Assembly (NCBI RefSeq): GCF_010994035.1
Contig: NZ_WIXN01000009.1
Span: 1-64,000 of the forward strand
Reading direction: 5' to 3'
From: Virgibacillus aidingensis
GTDB taxonomy: Bacteria > Bacillota > Bacilli > Bacillales > Amphibacillaceae
DNA length: 64,000 nucleotides
Of the stretch, positions 37,251 to 47,037 are shown one piece after another. The position numbers and the translations under genes are program-made. The notes below the pieces were generated by a model that saw only the letters and a program-made list of their open reading frames with translations, had not been told where the DNA came from and did no database searches. Every line of letters starts with the position of its first letter. The first letter of the stretch is position 1.

Positions 37251-37880
37251 TTATAAATGTTCGTCGGAAATCAGCTCCACAAATGCTTTTGTAATAGTCG
37301 TTTTCGTAATCCTGCCTATTACTTCCAAACCGTGCTCGGTATCTTTTACAACCGGCACTCCGTCTATCTGCTTATTCATAAGTTTTTTTGCCACTTCCAA
37401 TAATAAATCATCTTTTCTGCAGACCGTTATATTAGGCATTCTTGTCATAATAATATGAACCGGTACTGTATTTAAATCCTGCTGGCCGATGCTTGCCCGG
37501 AGCAAATCCTTCCTCGAAAGGACACCGGTTAAGGTTGCAGTGTCATCAACAACAAAAAGTGTGCCCACATCTTCTAAAAACATCGTGGATATAGCATCAT
37601 AAACAGATACATTTTCCTTAACAACAATTGGAACATGCTGATATTCATGAACTTTGAATTTCTTGATTTGCTCCGTTAATAATTCTGTACCTGTTTTGCC
37701 CGTATAAAAATATCCGACACGCGGTCTTGCTTCCAGGAAACCGGCCATCGTTAAAATAGCTAAATCCGGCCTGAGGGTGGCTCTAGTTAAACTTAATCGG
37801 TCAGCGATTTTCTCCCCCGTAATCGGCCCGTTTTCCTTTACAATCTCTATAATTTGTTCCTGCCGGTTTGATAATTCCAT
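37251..37880 (-). CDS. ccpN: CcpN, repressor of gluconeogenic genes
   Basis: A 209-residue regulator: an N-terminal winged helix (ITGEKIADRLSLTRATLRPD), then two CBS domains (about residues 75-205; GTLFVVDDTATLTGVLSRKDLL and KLMNKQIDGVPVVKDTEH). In B. subtilis CcpN represses gapB and pckA on glucose and senses ATP/ADP through the CBS pair. GGTGAAAAT precedes the ATG. It is co-directional with and just upstream of yqfL. Confidence 0.95.
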   Translation of the reverse strand: MELSNRQEQIIEIVKENGPITGEKIADRLSLTRATLRPDLAILTMAGFLEARPRVGYFYTGKTGTELLTEQIKKFKVHEYQHVPIVVKENVSVYDAISTMFLEDVGTLFVVDDTATLTGVLSRKDLLRASIGQQDLNTVPVHIIMTRMPNITVCRKDDLLLEVAKKLMNKQIDGVPVVKDTEHGLEVIGRITKTTITKAFVELISDEHL

Positions 37881-37961
37881 ATTTTCACCACCAATTGTGA
37901 CATACTGCTTATATAAATATTATATACTAAATAAGAAAAAAAGGGAATTACGGGTGTTTTT

Positions 37962-40034
37962 TTAAAAAGTTTGTTTCCACTCTATTTTAGATAAATCAGC
38001 ATAGCTTTTGATAAGGATGGCAATGCTGTTCATCAGGGCCAGCCTGTTATTTTTCAGTTCTTCCTCATCAGCCATTACCATATTATGCTCAAAGAAATCA
38101 TGTATTTCCTCTGTAAGCTCACCTATAGCTTCAAGCGCTCTCTCTGCTTCCATTTTATCGTTGAAATTTGCATATTGATCCTTTACAGTCAGATATTTTT
38201 CATATAATACTTTTTCGGAATCCGTATTAAATAGCATCGGATCAATTTGAGCAAGTTCAGTTTTGTTTGCTATATTTATTACGCGTACAAGGGCTTCCTG
38301 TACAGGCTTAAATTTTGGACACGCACGTTTTTCCGACAGAACTTTTGCTTTCTTGGCAGAATATTGAAAGACACCGATCTCCGCATGAAGCACAGCCTGA
38401 ATAACATCCTGCTCCAAACCAGCGTCTTTTAGAATGACCTGGGCACGATGGCGGAAGAAAGAAAGCACATCTTCTCTCCATGCAGCTGACCGATCTTCTT
38501 CCTTAAATAGGGCTATGGCAATCTCCAGTAATTGTTCAAGTGATATATTCCAATTATTGTCATCGAGTATTTTTAAAATGCCGGCTGCCTGGCGCCTTAA
38601 TGCATAGGGATCCTGTGAACCTGAAGGAACCAGTCCGACGGAGATGCACCCGGCTATGGTGTCTAGTTTATCTGCTACACTGACAATAGAGCCTGCCAGT
38701 GTCCGAGGCAACTGACCATTTGCGTGAAGGGGCATGTAATGCTCCCTGATCGCCCTTGCAGTCTGTTCACTTTCACCATATAAAAGTGCATATTTTTCAC
38801 CTATGACACCTTGAAGTTCCGTAAATTCATTTACCATATTTGTCACCAAATCAAATTTGCAAATCTCTGCAGCACGTATTGCTGATTCAGATGCCTTTTT
38901 ATCCAATCCCAGAAGTTTGGTTAATGCTTTGGTTATATGAACAATTCTTTCTACCTTATCCTCATAAGTTCCCAGTTTTTCCTGAAATACGACCCGCTCC
39001 AGTTTATTTACGTAAAAGTCAATTGTTTGCTTTTGATCTTCTTCGTAGAAAAATCTGGCGTCCTGCAATCTGGCATGCAGCACCTTTTCATTTCCTCTCA
39101 CTACTGTATCCAGCTCGTAACTGTCCCCGTTTCTGACACCGACAAATCTGGGCAGCAATTTACCTGACGATGATTTTACCGGGAAATAACGCTGATGTTC
39201 TTTCATTGATGTAATTAAAACTTCCGGCGGTAATGACAAAAATGATGGATCAAAAGCGCCAATAAATACGGTAGGATACTCTACCAGATTCTTTACTTCG
39301 GCCAGTAAATCCTCATCTATCGGCACTTGAATATTTTGTTTTTCTTCCTGTTTCTTTATCTGTTTCACTATCCGTTCTTCCCGTTTTTGAGCATCTGCAA
39401 TAACATAGTTTTCCAATAACGCTTCCTCATAAACTTTCGGACTCGTTAATGTTATTTTATCCCCTAAAAAACGATGGCCGTATGTAATATTTCCTGCGCG
39501 GACACCTGCAATTTCCATCGGGATTACCTTTTCTCCGTGCAGGGCTGCAACCCACCGGATGGGGCGCGCATAGCGTATCGATTCCTTTCCCCATCGCATA
39601 TTTTTCCCAAAGGTAAGTGACAGAATAATATCTTTAAAGCCAGGCAAAATTTCCGCTGTCTGTTTCCCTTCAATATGCTTTTCCACAAAAATATAAGGCG
39701 TTCCTTTTATCTCTTTAATATAAATATCTTCTACTGTTTTTCCCTGTCCGCGTGTAAAGCCTTCTGCTGCTTTGGACCAATTCCCTTCTTTGTCTTTGGC
39801 AATCTTCTCCGCCGGTCCTTTTACTTCTTCCTTAACAGAAATTTGCGAATCACTCACTCCACTGATAAAGAGGCTGAGCCTTCTTGGGGTGGAATAAGAA
39901 ATAATGGAATCATATTTAATTCTTGAATCATCCAGCCAGTCTGCTGTATTTTTTTTAAGTTCCTTTTCAGCCTGGTCAATAAACCTTGCAGGCAATTCTT
40001 CCAGTCCGATCTCAAACAAAACATCCTTAGCCAT
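37962..40034 (-). CDS. glyS: Glycyl-tRNA synthetase beta subunit
   Basis: A 690-residue beta subunit of the alpha2-beta2 glycyl-tRNA synthetase. It opens with LFEIGLEELPARFI, and contains an HD-like core (EFTELQGVIGEKYALLYGE) and a C-terminal anticodon-binding region. It binds tRNA-Gly. Its ATG overlaps the glyQ stop (TAATG), so the subunits are coupled. No clear terminator is seen before ccpN. Confidence 0.97.
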   Translation of the reverse strand: MAKDVLFEIGLEELPARFIDQAEKELKKNTADWLDDSRIKYDSIISYSTPRRLSLFISGVSDSQISVKEEVKGPAEKIAKDKEGNWSKAAEGFTRGQGKTVEDIYIKEIKGTPYIFVEKHIEGKQTAEILPGFKDIILSLTFGKNMRWGKESIRYARPIRWVAALHGEKVIPMEIAGVRAGNITYGHRFLGDKITLTSPKVYEEALLENYVIADAQKREERIVKQIKKQEEKQNIQVPIDEDLLAEVKNLVEYPTVFIGAFDPSFLSLPPEVLITSMKEHQRYFPVKSSSGKLLPRFVGVRNGDSYELDTVVRGNEKVLHARLQDARFFYEEDQKQTIDFYVNKLERVVFQEKLGTYEDKVERIVHITKALTKLLGLDKKASESAIRAAEICKFDLVTNMVNEFTELQGVIGEKYALLYGESEQTARAIREHYMPLHANGQLPRTLAGSIVSVADKLDTIAGCISVGLVPSGSQDPYALRRQAAGILKILDDNNWNISLEQLLEIAIALFKEEDRSAAWREDVLSFFRHRAQVILKDAGLEQDVIQAVLHAEIGVFQYSAKKAKVLSEKRACPKFKPVQEALVRVINIANKTELAQIDPMLFNTDSEKVLYEKYLTVKDQYANFNDKMEAERALEAIGELTEEIHDFFEHNMVMADEEELKNNRLALMNSIAILIKSYADLSKIEWKQTF

Positions 40035-40921
40035 TATTTTACCTCCTGATCCTTTAACATCGGGAATCCAAGCCTTTCTCGTTCTGTCACATATGCTTTT
40101 GCAATTTCTCTAGCAAGTGTTCTGACTCTTTTTATATAACCGGTTCTCTCTGTTACGGAAATAACCCCTTTTGCGTCAAGCAAGTTAAAAACATGGGAAC
40201 ATTTCAGCACATAATCATAAGATGGAAACACAAGTCCCTTTTCCATTGTTGCTTTGGCTTCTTTTTCATAGGTGGAAAACAGTTCAAACAGCATAGCCGT
40301 ATTTGATGCTTCAAAGGTATACTTTGAATGTTCATATTCCGGCTGATAGAATATATCCCGCACAGTTACTCCGTCTGTCCATTCAAGATCAAACACATTT
40401 TCTTTATCCTGAATGTATGAAGCGAGCCGTTCTATTCCATATGTTAATTCAACGGAGACAGGACTTGCCTCCAATCCGCCAATTTGCTGAAAATAAGTAA
40501 ATTGTGTAATTTCCATTCCGTCAAGCCAGACTTCCCAGCCTAAGCCAGAAGCCCCTAAAGTCGGATTTTCCCAGTTATCCTCAACAAAACGAATATCATG
40601 TTTCTTGGGATCAATGCCAAGATTTATTAAAGAATTCAAATATAATTCCTGTATGTTGTCCGGAGATGGCTTCATAATTACTTGAAATTGATGATGCTGA
40701 TATAAACGATTTGGATTATCTCCGTATCTGCCATCCGCCGGCCTTCTTGACGGTTCCACATAAGCTACATTCCACGGCTCAGGGCCCAGACTTCTCAATA
40801 AAGTCATCGGCGACATGGTGCCAGCCCCCTTTTCCACGTCATAGGCCTGCATAATAATACAATTTTGACCGGCCCAATGTTTCTGCAGGTTTAAAATCAT
40901 TTCCTGTATATTCATAATCAA
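40034..40921 (-). CDS. glyQ: Glycyl-tRNA synthetase alpha subunit
   Basis: A 295-residue class II catalytic subunit. Hallmarks are [39 protein letters not shown], and [30 protein letters not shown] precedes two close ATG codons (40921 and 40915); the second matches the usual MNIQEMI start. It is controlled by the T-box at 41345-41569, which lies unusually far upstream. Confidence 0.97.
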   Translation of the reverse strand: MIMNIQEMILNLQKHWAGQNCIIMQAYDVEKGAGTMSPMTLLRSLGPEPWNVAYVEPSRRPADGRYGDNPNRLYQHHQFQVIMKPSPDNIQELYLNSLINLGIDPKKHDIRFVEDNWENPTLGASGLGWEVWLDGMEITQFTYFQQIGGLEASPVSVELTYGIERLASYIQDKENVFDLEWTDGVTVRDIFYQPEYEHSKYTFEASNTAMLFELFSTYEKEAKATMEKGLVFPSYDYVLKCSHVFNLLDAKGVISVTERTGYIKRVRTLAREIAKAYVTERERLGFPMLKDQEVK

Positions 40922-41059
40922 ATCAACCTCCAGTTTTTATAAAAGTTTTTTATGGGATTCTTTTTGTAAAAAAGTCACTGCAAGCAAATCGGGAATGCCG
41001 TGCAGCGGTTCCCCGCCCCATCAAAAAGATTTTTTTTAAATCATAAAATCTATAAACTG

Positions 41060-41340
41060 TGTCGCAACATTAGCCTGACTTTCTCACCCTCTTTAGAAGA
41101 TGAGCGCAAATCAAGCGCTCCGGAAATACCCTGCGCTTTCACCATACTTTCGTCAGTCCTGAGAAGCGTAGGGTGGTGATAGCACGAGTCCAAGGACCCC
41201 GCAGCGGTGGTTTTCCGCGGGGACGCTGTTGCCCTTGTGCCTATTGTGAAGCAACCCCCGGACGGTAGGCAATGTTAAACTGGAAAGAACATAAGTTAGT
41301 CGCAGTTTTCTTCAGACGGGAAGTCAGAACGCGCTCAAAA
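41060..41340. repeat. Hairpin-rich block between T-box and glyQ
   Basis: A GC-richer block with consecutive stems: GAGCGC 41102-41107 with GCGCTC 41115-41120; ACCCTGCGCTT 41128-41138 with AAGCGTAGGGT 41164-41174; CCCCGC 41197-41202 with GCGGGG 41217-41222; TTGC 41229-41232 with GCAA 41251-41254. No ORF is present. It resembles palindromic intergenic repeats of Bacillaceae, which is a recollection and not a search result. It lies inside the transcribed glyQS leader, so it would be part of the mRNA. Confidence 0.5.
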
Positions 41341-41344
41341 TATT

Positions 41345-41569
41345 AAAAATCCCGTCCCTATGCCTGAAATAAGACATAGGGACGGGATATGAGCCCGCGG
41401 TTCCACCCTACTTGCTTCAATGCACTGAAGCCGCTTTAATTTAAATGCTCCGGAGTGCCCTTTCTTTCTGCTTTAATGTCCAGCTTTCACCATCCTGAAC
41501 TCGCTTTAAACAGGGAACAAAAAGTAATATCTCCATCAAAGCTTATCGATATTAATCAGTATGTAAAGA
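41345..41569 (-). promoter_or_regulatory. T-box riboswitch of glyQS, GGC specifier
   Basis: Reading the minus strand, stem I has the GGTGAAAG motif and a specifier GGC (41459-41457) followed by A and the stem bases CTCC, which pair with GGAG upstream. The T-box AGGGTGGAACCGCG is at 41410-41397, and the terminator is a 14-bp stem (CATAGGGACGGGAT 41375-41388 with ATCCCGTCCCTATG 41349-41362) followed by T. Uncharged tRNA-Gly (GCC) should favour readthrough. Confidence 0.95.
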
Positions 41570-41598
41570 TAATACGCTAATGAGAGCCCTCCTGTCAA
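41570..41598 (-). promoter_or_regulatory. SigA promoter of glyQS
   Basis: TTGACA (41598-41593) and TATTAT (41575-41570) on the minus strand, 17 bases apart, just beyond the recO stop. Confidence 0.85.
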
Positions 41599-41608
41599 TA
41601 AAAACTAT

Positions 41609-42352
41609 TTATTTTAATAAATGGAGCTGGTTGATCACCTTTCGTGATTTTAAAAAATAGCCGCCATATTGTTCATAATAGGCATCAATAATTTTACGCA
41701 GCAATTTAATATTTTCCTGTTTGACGGAAATGGTTCCAACCCGCTTCAGTTCCACGGTACTGAAAATGTACAATAATTTTGCAATTACAGGTGATATGGC
41801 AAATGCATGCGGGTCTATACCGCTGCAATTGCTGCATAGCAATCCTGCTTCCCGTATGGAGAAAGAAATAAACCTTTCTATCCCGCCGCAATTGCTGCAA
41901 GAATGGACTGTCGGGGCAAAACCGCCTTTTTTGAATAGCTTTAGCTCATACATCATGATCGGTATAGCTGCATCATCATTTTCCTCTATCCACCTCATTG
42001 TACCAAGCAGCTCTTCAAATATATACCCATCCGGACTCTTAGATTCCATAAGTTTATCCGTTAACTCCACGATATAAGCACTAAATGCTGTTTTGATAAT
42101 ATCTTCCCGGACAGCGCGAAAGGAATCAATCACTTCCCCTTGTTGAATCGTGCTTAGACCGCTGTTTATATAAATATAAAATTGGCCGAAGATAAATGGC
42201 TGTGTCACTGCAGCCATTCTGCTTTTCGGTTTTTTGGCTCCTCTTGCCAATGCTGAAATTTTGCCAAGTTTATTGCTGAAAATCGTTACTATTTTATGCG
42301 TTTCACCATAATCATTGGACCTTATAATAAATCCATCTACTTTTTCCAGCAC
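41609..42352 (-). CDS. recO: DNA repair protein RecO
   Basis: A 247-residue recombination mediator that loads RecA on SSB-coated DNA. It has an N-terminal OB fold (residues 1-80, VDGFIIRSNDYGETHKIVTIFS), a helical C-terminal domain, and a zinc motif with CSNCGG and CSNCSG at about residues 152-178. It lies between yqzL/era and glyQS as in other Bacillaceae. Confidence 0.96.
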   Translation of the reverse strand: MLEKVDGFIIRSNDYGETHKIVTIFSNKLGKISALARGAKKPKSRMAAVTQPFIFGQFYIYINSGLSTIQQGEVIDSFRAVREDIIKTAFSAYIVELTDKLMESKSPDGYIFEELLGTMRWIEENDDAAIPIMMYELKLFKKGGFAPTVHSCSNCGGIERFISFSIREAGLLCSNCSGIDPHAFAISPVIAKLLYIFSTVELKRVGTISVKQENIKLLRKIIDAYYEQYGGYFLKSRKVINQLHLLK

Positions 42353-42523
42353 GAAGCTTCCCCTTTCAATTTCCTTAGCAGATAAAAGAATAAAAATCTG
42401 CCTGCATACGTGTAAATTGGGCTTTCGCCAACTATAATTGGCAAAAGCCGGGTTATTCTAATACTTATTATACCAAACTTTGCTGGTAGGGTGCTGTTTG
42501 TATTATAACGGCCGCTGCAAACA

Positions 42524-42673
42524 TTAAATTTTGCTGTCTATAGAATGAACTTCTTTTCCTTTTGTCTCTGTTACTTTCCATGCCTCTTCATTTTCACTTT
42601 CAATTTGTTTCATTAGTAAATAAGTTTCAATGTTTCCCGTTTGACTAAATACTTTCCACGTAAAATCAATCAC
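42524..42673 (-). CDS. yqzL: YqzL small protein
   Basis: A 49-residue protein beginning IDFTWKVFSQTGNIETYLLMKQIE, the conserved pattern of YqzL; its tail is charged and variable. Function unknown. The GTG at 42673 has AGGTGAGG six bases upstream; the longer frame from 42724 has no support. Position between era and recO is the conserved one. Confidence 0.87.
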   Translation of the reverse strand: MIDFTWKVFSQTGNIETYLLMKQIESENEEAWKVTETKGKEVHSIDSKI

Positions 42674-42761
42674 AAGAAACCTCACCTTTCTTCCTGTTAA
42701 GTGTTTCCCTCTTATCGTTTCCACTCGATATGGAGACCATGTGTATTAAAATTTTCCATGT

Positions 42762-43667
42762 TTAGTACTCATCGTCGCGAAAGCCGTATTCCTGGAGGTT
42801 CTGCTGCCTGTTCCGCCAATCTTTTTTTACCTTTACCCATAGTTCAAGGAACACTTTTGTACCTAGTAAGTTTTCTATATCCTGACGAGCTTTTTTTCCG
42901 ATACTTTTTAACATGCTTCCTTGCTTACCAATTAATATGCCTTTTTGTGTTTTTCTTTCTGTAATAATAGTGGCTTGAATGAATATGGTGTCCGCCGTAT
43001 TTCTTTTTTCTATATTCTCTATGACTACTGCAATGGAATGAGGTACTTCTTCCCGGGTCAGCTCCAATACTTTTTCACGGATCAGTTCCCCCATTAAAAA
43101 CCTTTCCGGGTGGTCTGTAACTTGGTCCCCTGGATAATATTGCGGCCCGTCAGGCAGGTAACTTTTTAAAACTTCCAGCAATCTGCTTATATTATTTCCC
43201 TGCAATGCCGATATTGGAATAATTTCTTTAAAATCATATTTTTCTTTATACTGATCAATTAATGGAAATAAATCATCAGGGTGTATCAGATCAATTTTAT
43301 TTATAATCAAGAACACCGGACTATTTACTTTTTGAAGTCTGTCCAATATATATTGATCGCCTTTTCCATATCCTTCGTCCGCATTGATCATAAACAAAAT
43401 GGCATCCACTTCATTCAATGCATTCTCTGCAAGATTAACCATAAAATCACCAAGTTTATGTTTTGGCTTATGAATGCCGGGAGTATCAATAAAGACCATT
43501 TGCGCATTTTCTTCAGTTAAAACCCCTTGGATTTTATGTCGTGTAGTTTGCGCCTTATCACTCATTATAGCAATTTTTTGTCCTATTACTTTATTCATAA
43601 ATGTTGATTTACCCACGTTCGGCCTGCCAATAATAGCAATAAATCCTGATTTAAATGTAGTATCCAT
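42762..43667 (-). CDS. era: GTPase Era
   Basis: A 301-residue GTPase for 30S ribosome assembly that binds the 3' end of 16S rRNA. GTPase motifs are GRPNVGKST (about 14-22), DTPGIHKP, and NKID; a C-terminal KH domain follows ([20 protein letters not shown]). TTGGAGG lies before ATG 43667; the longer frame adds seven residues. Usually cdd separates era from dgkA; it is missing here. Confidence 0.97.
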   Translation of the reverse strand: MDTTFKSGFIAIIGRPNVGKSTFMNKVIGQKIAIMSDKAQTTRHKIQGVLTEENAQMVFIDTPGIHKPKHKLGDFMVNLAENALNEVDAILFMINADEGYGKGDQYILDRLQKVNSPVFLIINKIDLIHPDDLFPLIDQYKEKYDFKEIIPISALQGNNISRLLEVLKSYLPDGPQYYPGDQVTDHPERFLMGELIREKVLELTREEVPHSIAVVIENIEKRNTADTIFIQATIITERKTQKGILIGKQGSMLKSIGKKARQDIENLLGTKVFLELWVKVKKDWRNRQQNLQEYGFRDDEY

Positions 43668-43941
43668 GTTTTTCCTCCAAGACAGCAATTTAACTTTATA
43701 TAGTTCCTATACCCTTTTTCCGATAGAATTATAAACACTTTTTTCAAATTTGTGAAAGGGGTACCATTTCAATGCTGAACCTTTCCATTCAGCCAGCTTT
43801 TCTAATCATTATCATACTATAATTACAAAGCACTTTCATGTATTCGACAAAACAAGAAAAAACTTTATTTTATTCGCGTGGAAAAATGAATATTTCTCAT
43901 TATTTTTTACTGATCCTTCAAAAATATGGGATATCGCCAAT
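43668..43941. other. Intergenic region where cdd is expected
   Basis: No cytidine deaminase sequence (HAE and PCxxC motifs) is found in any frame. The stretch is AT-rich and should hold the era promoter; TTGAAA near 43750 and TATAAT near 43734 are on the minus strand but too close for a standard pair. Confidence 0.45.
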
Positions 43942-43975
43942 AAAAAAATCCTTTGCAACGAGCGCAAAGGTTTTT
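43942..43975. terminator. Terminator of the phoH-dgkA gene group
   Basis: CCTTTGC (43950-43956) pairs with GCAAAGG (43964-43970). Runs of A and T flank it, so on the minus strand it follows dgkA. Confidence 0.8.
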
Positions 43976-44020
43976 GGTGGGACGAGCATTTACGCGCAGT
44001 CCCGCAGTCCCAAAGGGTTT

Positions 44021-44383
44021 TTAAAATAGCGTATACAATTTAGGCACGAAAATAATAAGACCAATTAAAACAGCTGTAATTGCTGCTGCGAGAACAGCAC
44101 CTGCTGCATAATCTTTAATCAGTTTGGCAGTTGGATGGATATCGGGCTTGATATAATCAATCACTTTTTCAATCACGGTATTTATTAATTCGGTTACTAG
44201 CACAAAACCAATTACAAAAATAATAATTGCCCATTCCGACGGTGCTAACTTAAACAGGAAACCGCTAATTATGACCAAAACGGCAAATAACAGATGAATA
44301 CGGAAATTTCGCTCCAGTTTAGCTGCCTCCCGTAATCCATTCCATGCATAAGAAAAACCGATGGATTTCTTTTTATCTTTCAA
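44021..44383 (-). CDS. dgkA: Undecaprenol/diacylglycerol kinase DgkA
   Basis: A 120-residue membrane kinase with three helices and the family motif ELINTVIEKVIDYI, plus KDYAAGAVLAAA. In Gram-positive bacteria it phosphorylates undecaprenol for wall synthesis. Its start overlaps the end of ybeY by 11 bp. Confidence 0.95.
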   Translation of the reverse strand: MKDKKKSIGFSYAWNGLREAAKLERNFRIHLLFAVLVIISGFLFKLAPSEWAIIIFVIGFVLVTELINTVIEKVIDYIKPDIHPTAKLIKDYAAGAVLAAAITAVLIGLIIFVPKLYTLF

Positions 44384-44837
44384 TGCCGAACCCGCCTAAA
44401 ATCTCATCCTGCCGTGTAAACATAATTTCTTCATCTTCTTTATTTATATGGTCATAGCCCAGCAAATGCAAAAAGCCGTGAACAGCCAAAAAGCAAAGCT
44501 CTCTTTCCAGCGAATGATTGTACTCTGCAGCCTGTTCTTTTGCTTTATCAACGGAAATTACGATATCGCCAAGTGTTAACGGAATATCTTCTCCGACAAT
44601 TTCCGGTTCACCTTCTACCGTTTCCTGCATCGCGAATGAAATGACATCTGTTGGTTCATCCTTTTGCCGGTAGTTGCGGTTTAATTCCTTTATCTCATTA
44701 TTATCCACAAAATTAATTGAGATTTCCGCTTCACTGGAAATACCCTCCTGCTTTGCAGTAAAAATAATTACCTGCTGCAATAAATCAATATAATCACTTT
44801 GGACAGACCTTGTTTGATCAAGAAAGTCAATATGCAT
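44373..44837 (-). CDS. ybeY: rRNA maturation endoribonuclease YbeY
   Basis: A 154-residue zinc endoribonuclease for 16S rRNA 3'-end maturation and ribosome quality control. The metal motif HGFLHLLGYDH is at about residues 118-128. YRQKDEPTDVISFAM is also typical. It starts at the pgpH stop codon (1-bp overlap) and overlaps dgkA. Confidence 0.96.
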   Translation of the reverse strand: MHIDFLDQTRSVQSDYIDLLQQVIIFTAKQEGISSEAEISINFVDNNEIKELNRNYRQKDEPTDVISFAMQETVEGEPEIVGEDIPLTLGDIVISVDKAKEQAAEYNHSLERELCFLAVHGFLHLLGYDHINKEDEEIMFTRQDEILGGFGIER

Positions 44838-46978
44838 TATTTTGCCTCCTTTATAGGATATTGTATACGTGAATGGAAAATCCCTTTTAACGCATCACAA
44901 ACCGTTCGGTGAACCACATCCAATTCATGCAATGTAAGCGGAGTCTCATTTAATTGTCCGTCTGTCATACGGTCTTTCACAATGGAAGAAACAATCTCCT
45001 CTATTTTTTCCTCTGTCGGCTCTTTTAAGGAGCGAACTGCTGCCTCCACTGAATCACAAATACAAACAATGGCAGCCTCTTTTGTTTGGGGCTTTGGCCC
45101 AGGATAGCGATAGTTTTCTTCTTTTACATGTTTATTTGATTCTTTTTCCTTATAATAAAAATATTTTAGCAGGGTTGTACCATGATGCTGTTTTGCTATA
45201 TCTATAATCTCTTCCGGCAAACGATGCTTCTTAAGCATTTCCGCCCCATCATAGGGATGGCTGATAATGATTTCCGCACTTTGTTTTGGAGATATTACAT
45301 CGTGCGGGTTATTAATCGATAATTGATTTTCAATAAAATAATGCGGCCGTACGGTTTTCCCAAGATCATGATAATATGCCCCCACCCTTGCCAGCAAACC
45401 ATTTGCCCCAATTGCTTCACAGGCGGTCTCACTTAGGTTGGCCACCATGATGGAATGATGATATGTGCCGGGTGCTTCGGTCAGCAGTTTTTTTAGCAAA
45501 GGCTGATTCGGACTGGCTAACTGCAGCAATTTTATATCGGATAATATACCAAGACCGGTTTCAAAAAAAGGAAGCAGCCCTATCATCAGTACAGCCGAAA
45601 GGAAGGCTGAAGCCAACCCAAAAGATGCTTGAATTAATATATCCAGCATGGCATATTTTTCAATGGAAAGAAATAAAAATAATAGTACAGTCAGCACATT
45701 AATGATTGTCATGCCAATCCCGGATCTTAAAATAGACAACCTGTCCTTGACATTCATGAGAAAAATAATGCCTGCCAGCTGCGCCAGCAAGAAGTAGATT
45801 CCAGCTTCCACATTTAATGATCCGGGAATTTGGCCATTAAAAATGATACTTCCCAGAATGGCATAAAGCACACTGAAAACAATGGCTGTTCGTTCATGGA
45901 TTAATTGTTTGATTAATAACACTCCAGTTGCAACAGGAACAGCAAAAAACAAATTGTTTCCCTCTGTCGTATACAGGCTTGCAATTTTCATGAGGGATGC
46001 AACCAAAATACTGATAATAAGAATAGCAATAACTTTTCGGCGATCAATTTTTTGCTTTTTTGACAGCCAATACATTTCATGGGCAGCAATAAAGGAAATA
46101 ATAAGCAGCAATATACCAAGTCCAATCAGCGGATACAAATTCCGGTCATTATCCAAGGCTCCTACTAAGGTCAGATCCTCATATATTTCGTTTGTAATAG
46201 TTTGACCCTCGCGAACAATTACCTCTCCTGCCCTGATAACGACAGGATCTACGCTGGACGCCGCATTTCTGCGGGCTTCCATTGTTTTTTCCATATCAAA
46301 AAACGAATTTTCAACAACTGCGAAGTCAGTAAGCCTGGCTAATTCATTTTTCATTTCCGGCGACAGTTCAGAATAATTAATGCTTTGTTTCATCGTTGAT
46401 ATAGCACTTTGAATGTTTTCTGTACGTACACCGGCCTCCATTGTTTCTTCCAATAAGCTTATGAAAAGCTCCTGCCCTTCCTCTCTTTCATCTTCCGGGA
46501 TTTCAACCAGCTGTATAAACAGACTGTCATTTACAGCGTCTGTAATTTCAGTGGACAGTATTTCTTTCAGCTGACGAACCTTTTCCCGGTTGGAAACGGG
46601 AACCGGTCTTTGATTTTCCCCATCTCCCTCCGGTCTTAAACTCTCTTCTTCCAGCATGGAAATGGCATCGAAAATTTCCATTACATATTCCACACGTTCT
46701 CCCGTGATTTCTTCCGATATATTATAACGGTCTTCCACAGCCTGTACCGTTTCCCGTGTTTGCCTCTCTGTTGCCTGCTCATTTTCTATCGTGACCGGGG
46801 AACGGATTGTATCTCTGGCATTTGTGAATCTTTCAATATTATATGTTTCCATGTGAACATTGGGCAATGTAATAAAAAAGAAAAATACAGCCAAGAAAAG
46901 CACACTGAATAGTATAAATACCCGACTATTGGAATGTTTTAAAAATGATTTTGCTTTTTTTGCTATTTTCTTTTTCAT
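44837..46978 (-). CDS. pgpH: PgpH/YqfF 7TM-HD c-di-AMP phosphodiesterase
   Basis: A 713-residue protein: one N-terminal helix, a long extracytoplasmic domain (about 50-270), seven membrane helices (about 280-470), and a cytoplasmic HD domain (YHHSIMVANLS, GAYYHDLGKTVRP, ISHPYDGAEML, HHGTTLLKYFY). It hydrolyses c-di-AMP and helps control osmolyte and potassium balance. It lies between phoH and ybeY as in B. subtilis. Confidence 0.95.
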   Translation of the reverse strand: MKKKIAKKAKSFLKHSNSRVFILFSVLFLAVFFFFITLPNVHMETYNIERFTNARDTIRSPVTIENEQATERQTRETVQAVEDRYNISEEITGERVEYVMEIFDAISMLEEESLRPEGDGENQRPVPVSNREKVRQLKEILSTEITDAVNDSLFIQLVEIPEDEREEGQELFISLLEETMEAGVRTENIQSAISTMKQSINYSELSPEMKNELARLTDFAVVENSFFDMEKTMEARRNAASSVDPVVIRAGEVIVREGQTITNEIYEDLTLVGALDNDRNLYPLIGLGILLLIISFIAAHEMYWLSKKQKIDRRKVIAILIISILVASLMKIASLYTTEGNNLFFAVPVATGVLLIKQLIHERTAIVFSVLYAILGSIIFNGQIPGSLNVEAGIYFLLAQLAGIIFLMNVKDRLSILRSGIGMTIINVLTVLLFLFLSIEKYAMLDILIQASFGLASAFLSAVLMIGLLPFFETGLGILSDIKLLQLASPNQPLLKKLLTEAPGTYHHSIMVANLSETACEAIGANGLLARVGAYYHDLGKTVRPHYFIENQLSINNPHDVISPKQSAEIIISHPYDGAEMLKKHRLPEEIIDIAKQHHGTTLLKYFYYKEKESNKHVKEENYRYPGPKPQTKEAAIVCICDSVEAAVRSLKEPTEEKIEEIVSSIVKDRMTDGQLNETPLTLHELDVVHRTVCDALKGIFHSRIQYPIKEAK

Positions 46979-47004
46979 TTATTTCACCCCGGGAAATAGA
47001 GAAA

Positions 47005-47027
47005 TAAGACCCGTACAATGGGTCTTA
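47005..47027 (-). terminator. Hairpin between phoH and pgpH
   Basis: TAAGACCC and GGGTCTTA form an 8-bp stem, with TTTCTC next on the minus strand. It is weak and may only reduce readthrough. Confidence 0.5.
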
Positions 47028-47037
47028 CCACTATTAT

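Noticed and set aside
43838-44029. Plus-strand frame between era and dgkA
   Set aside because: It runs through the terminator hairpin and into dgkA antisense; no coding features.
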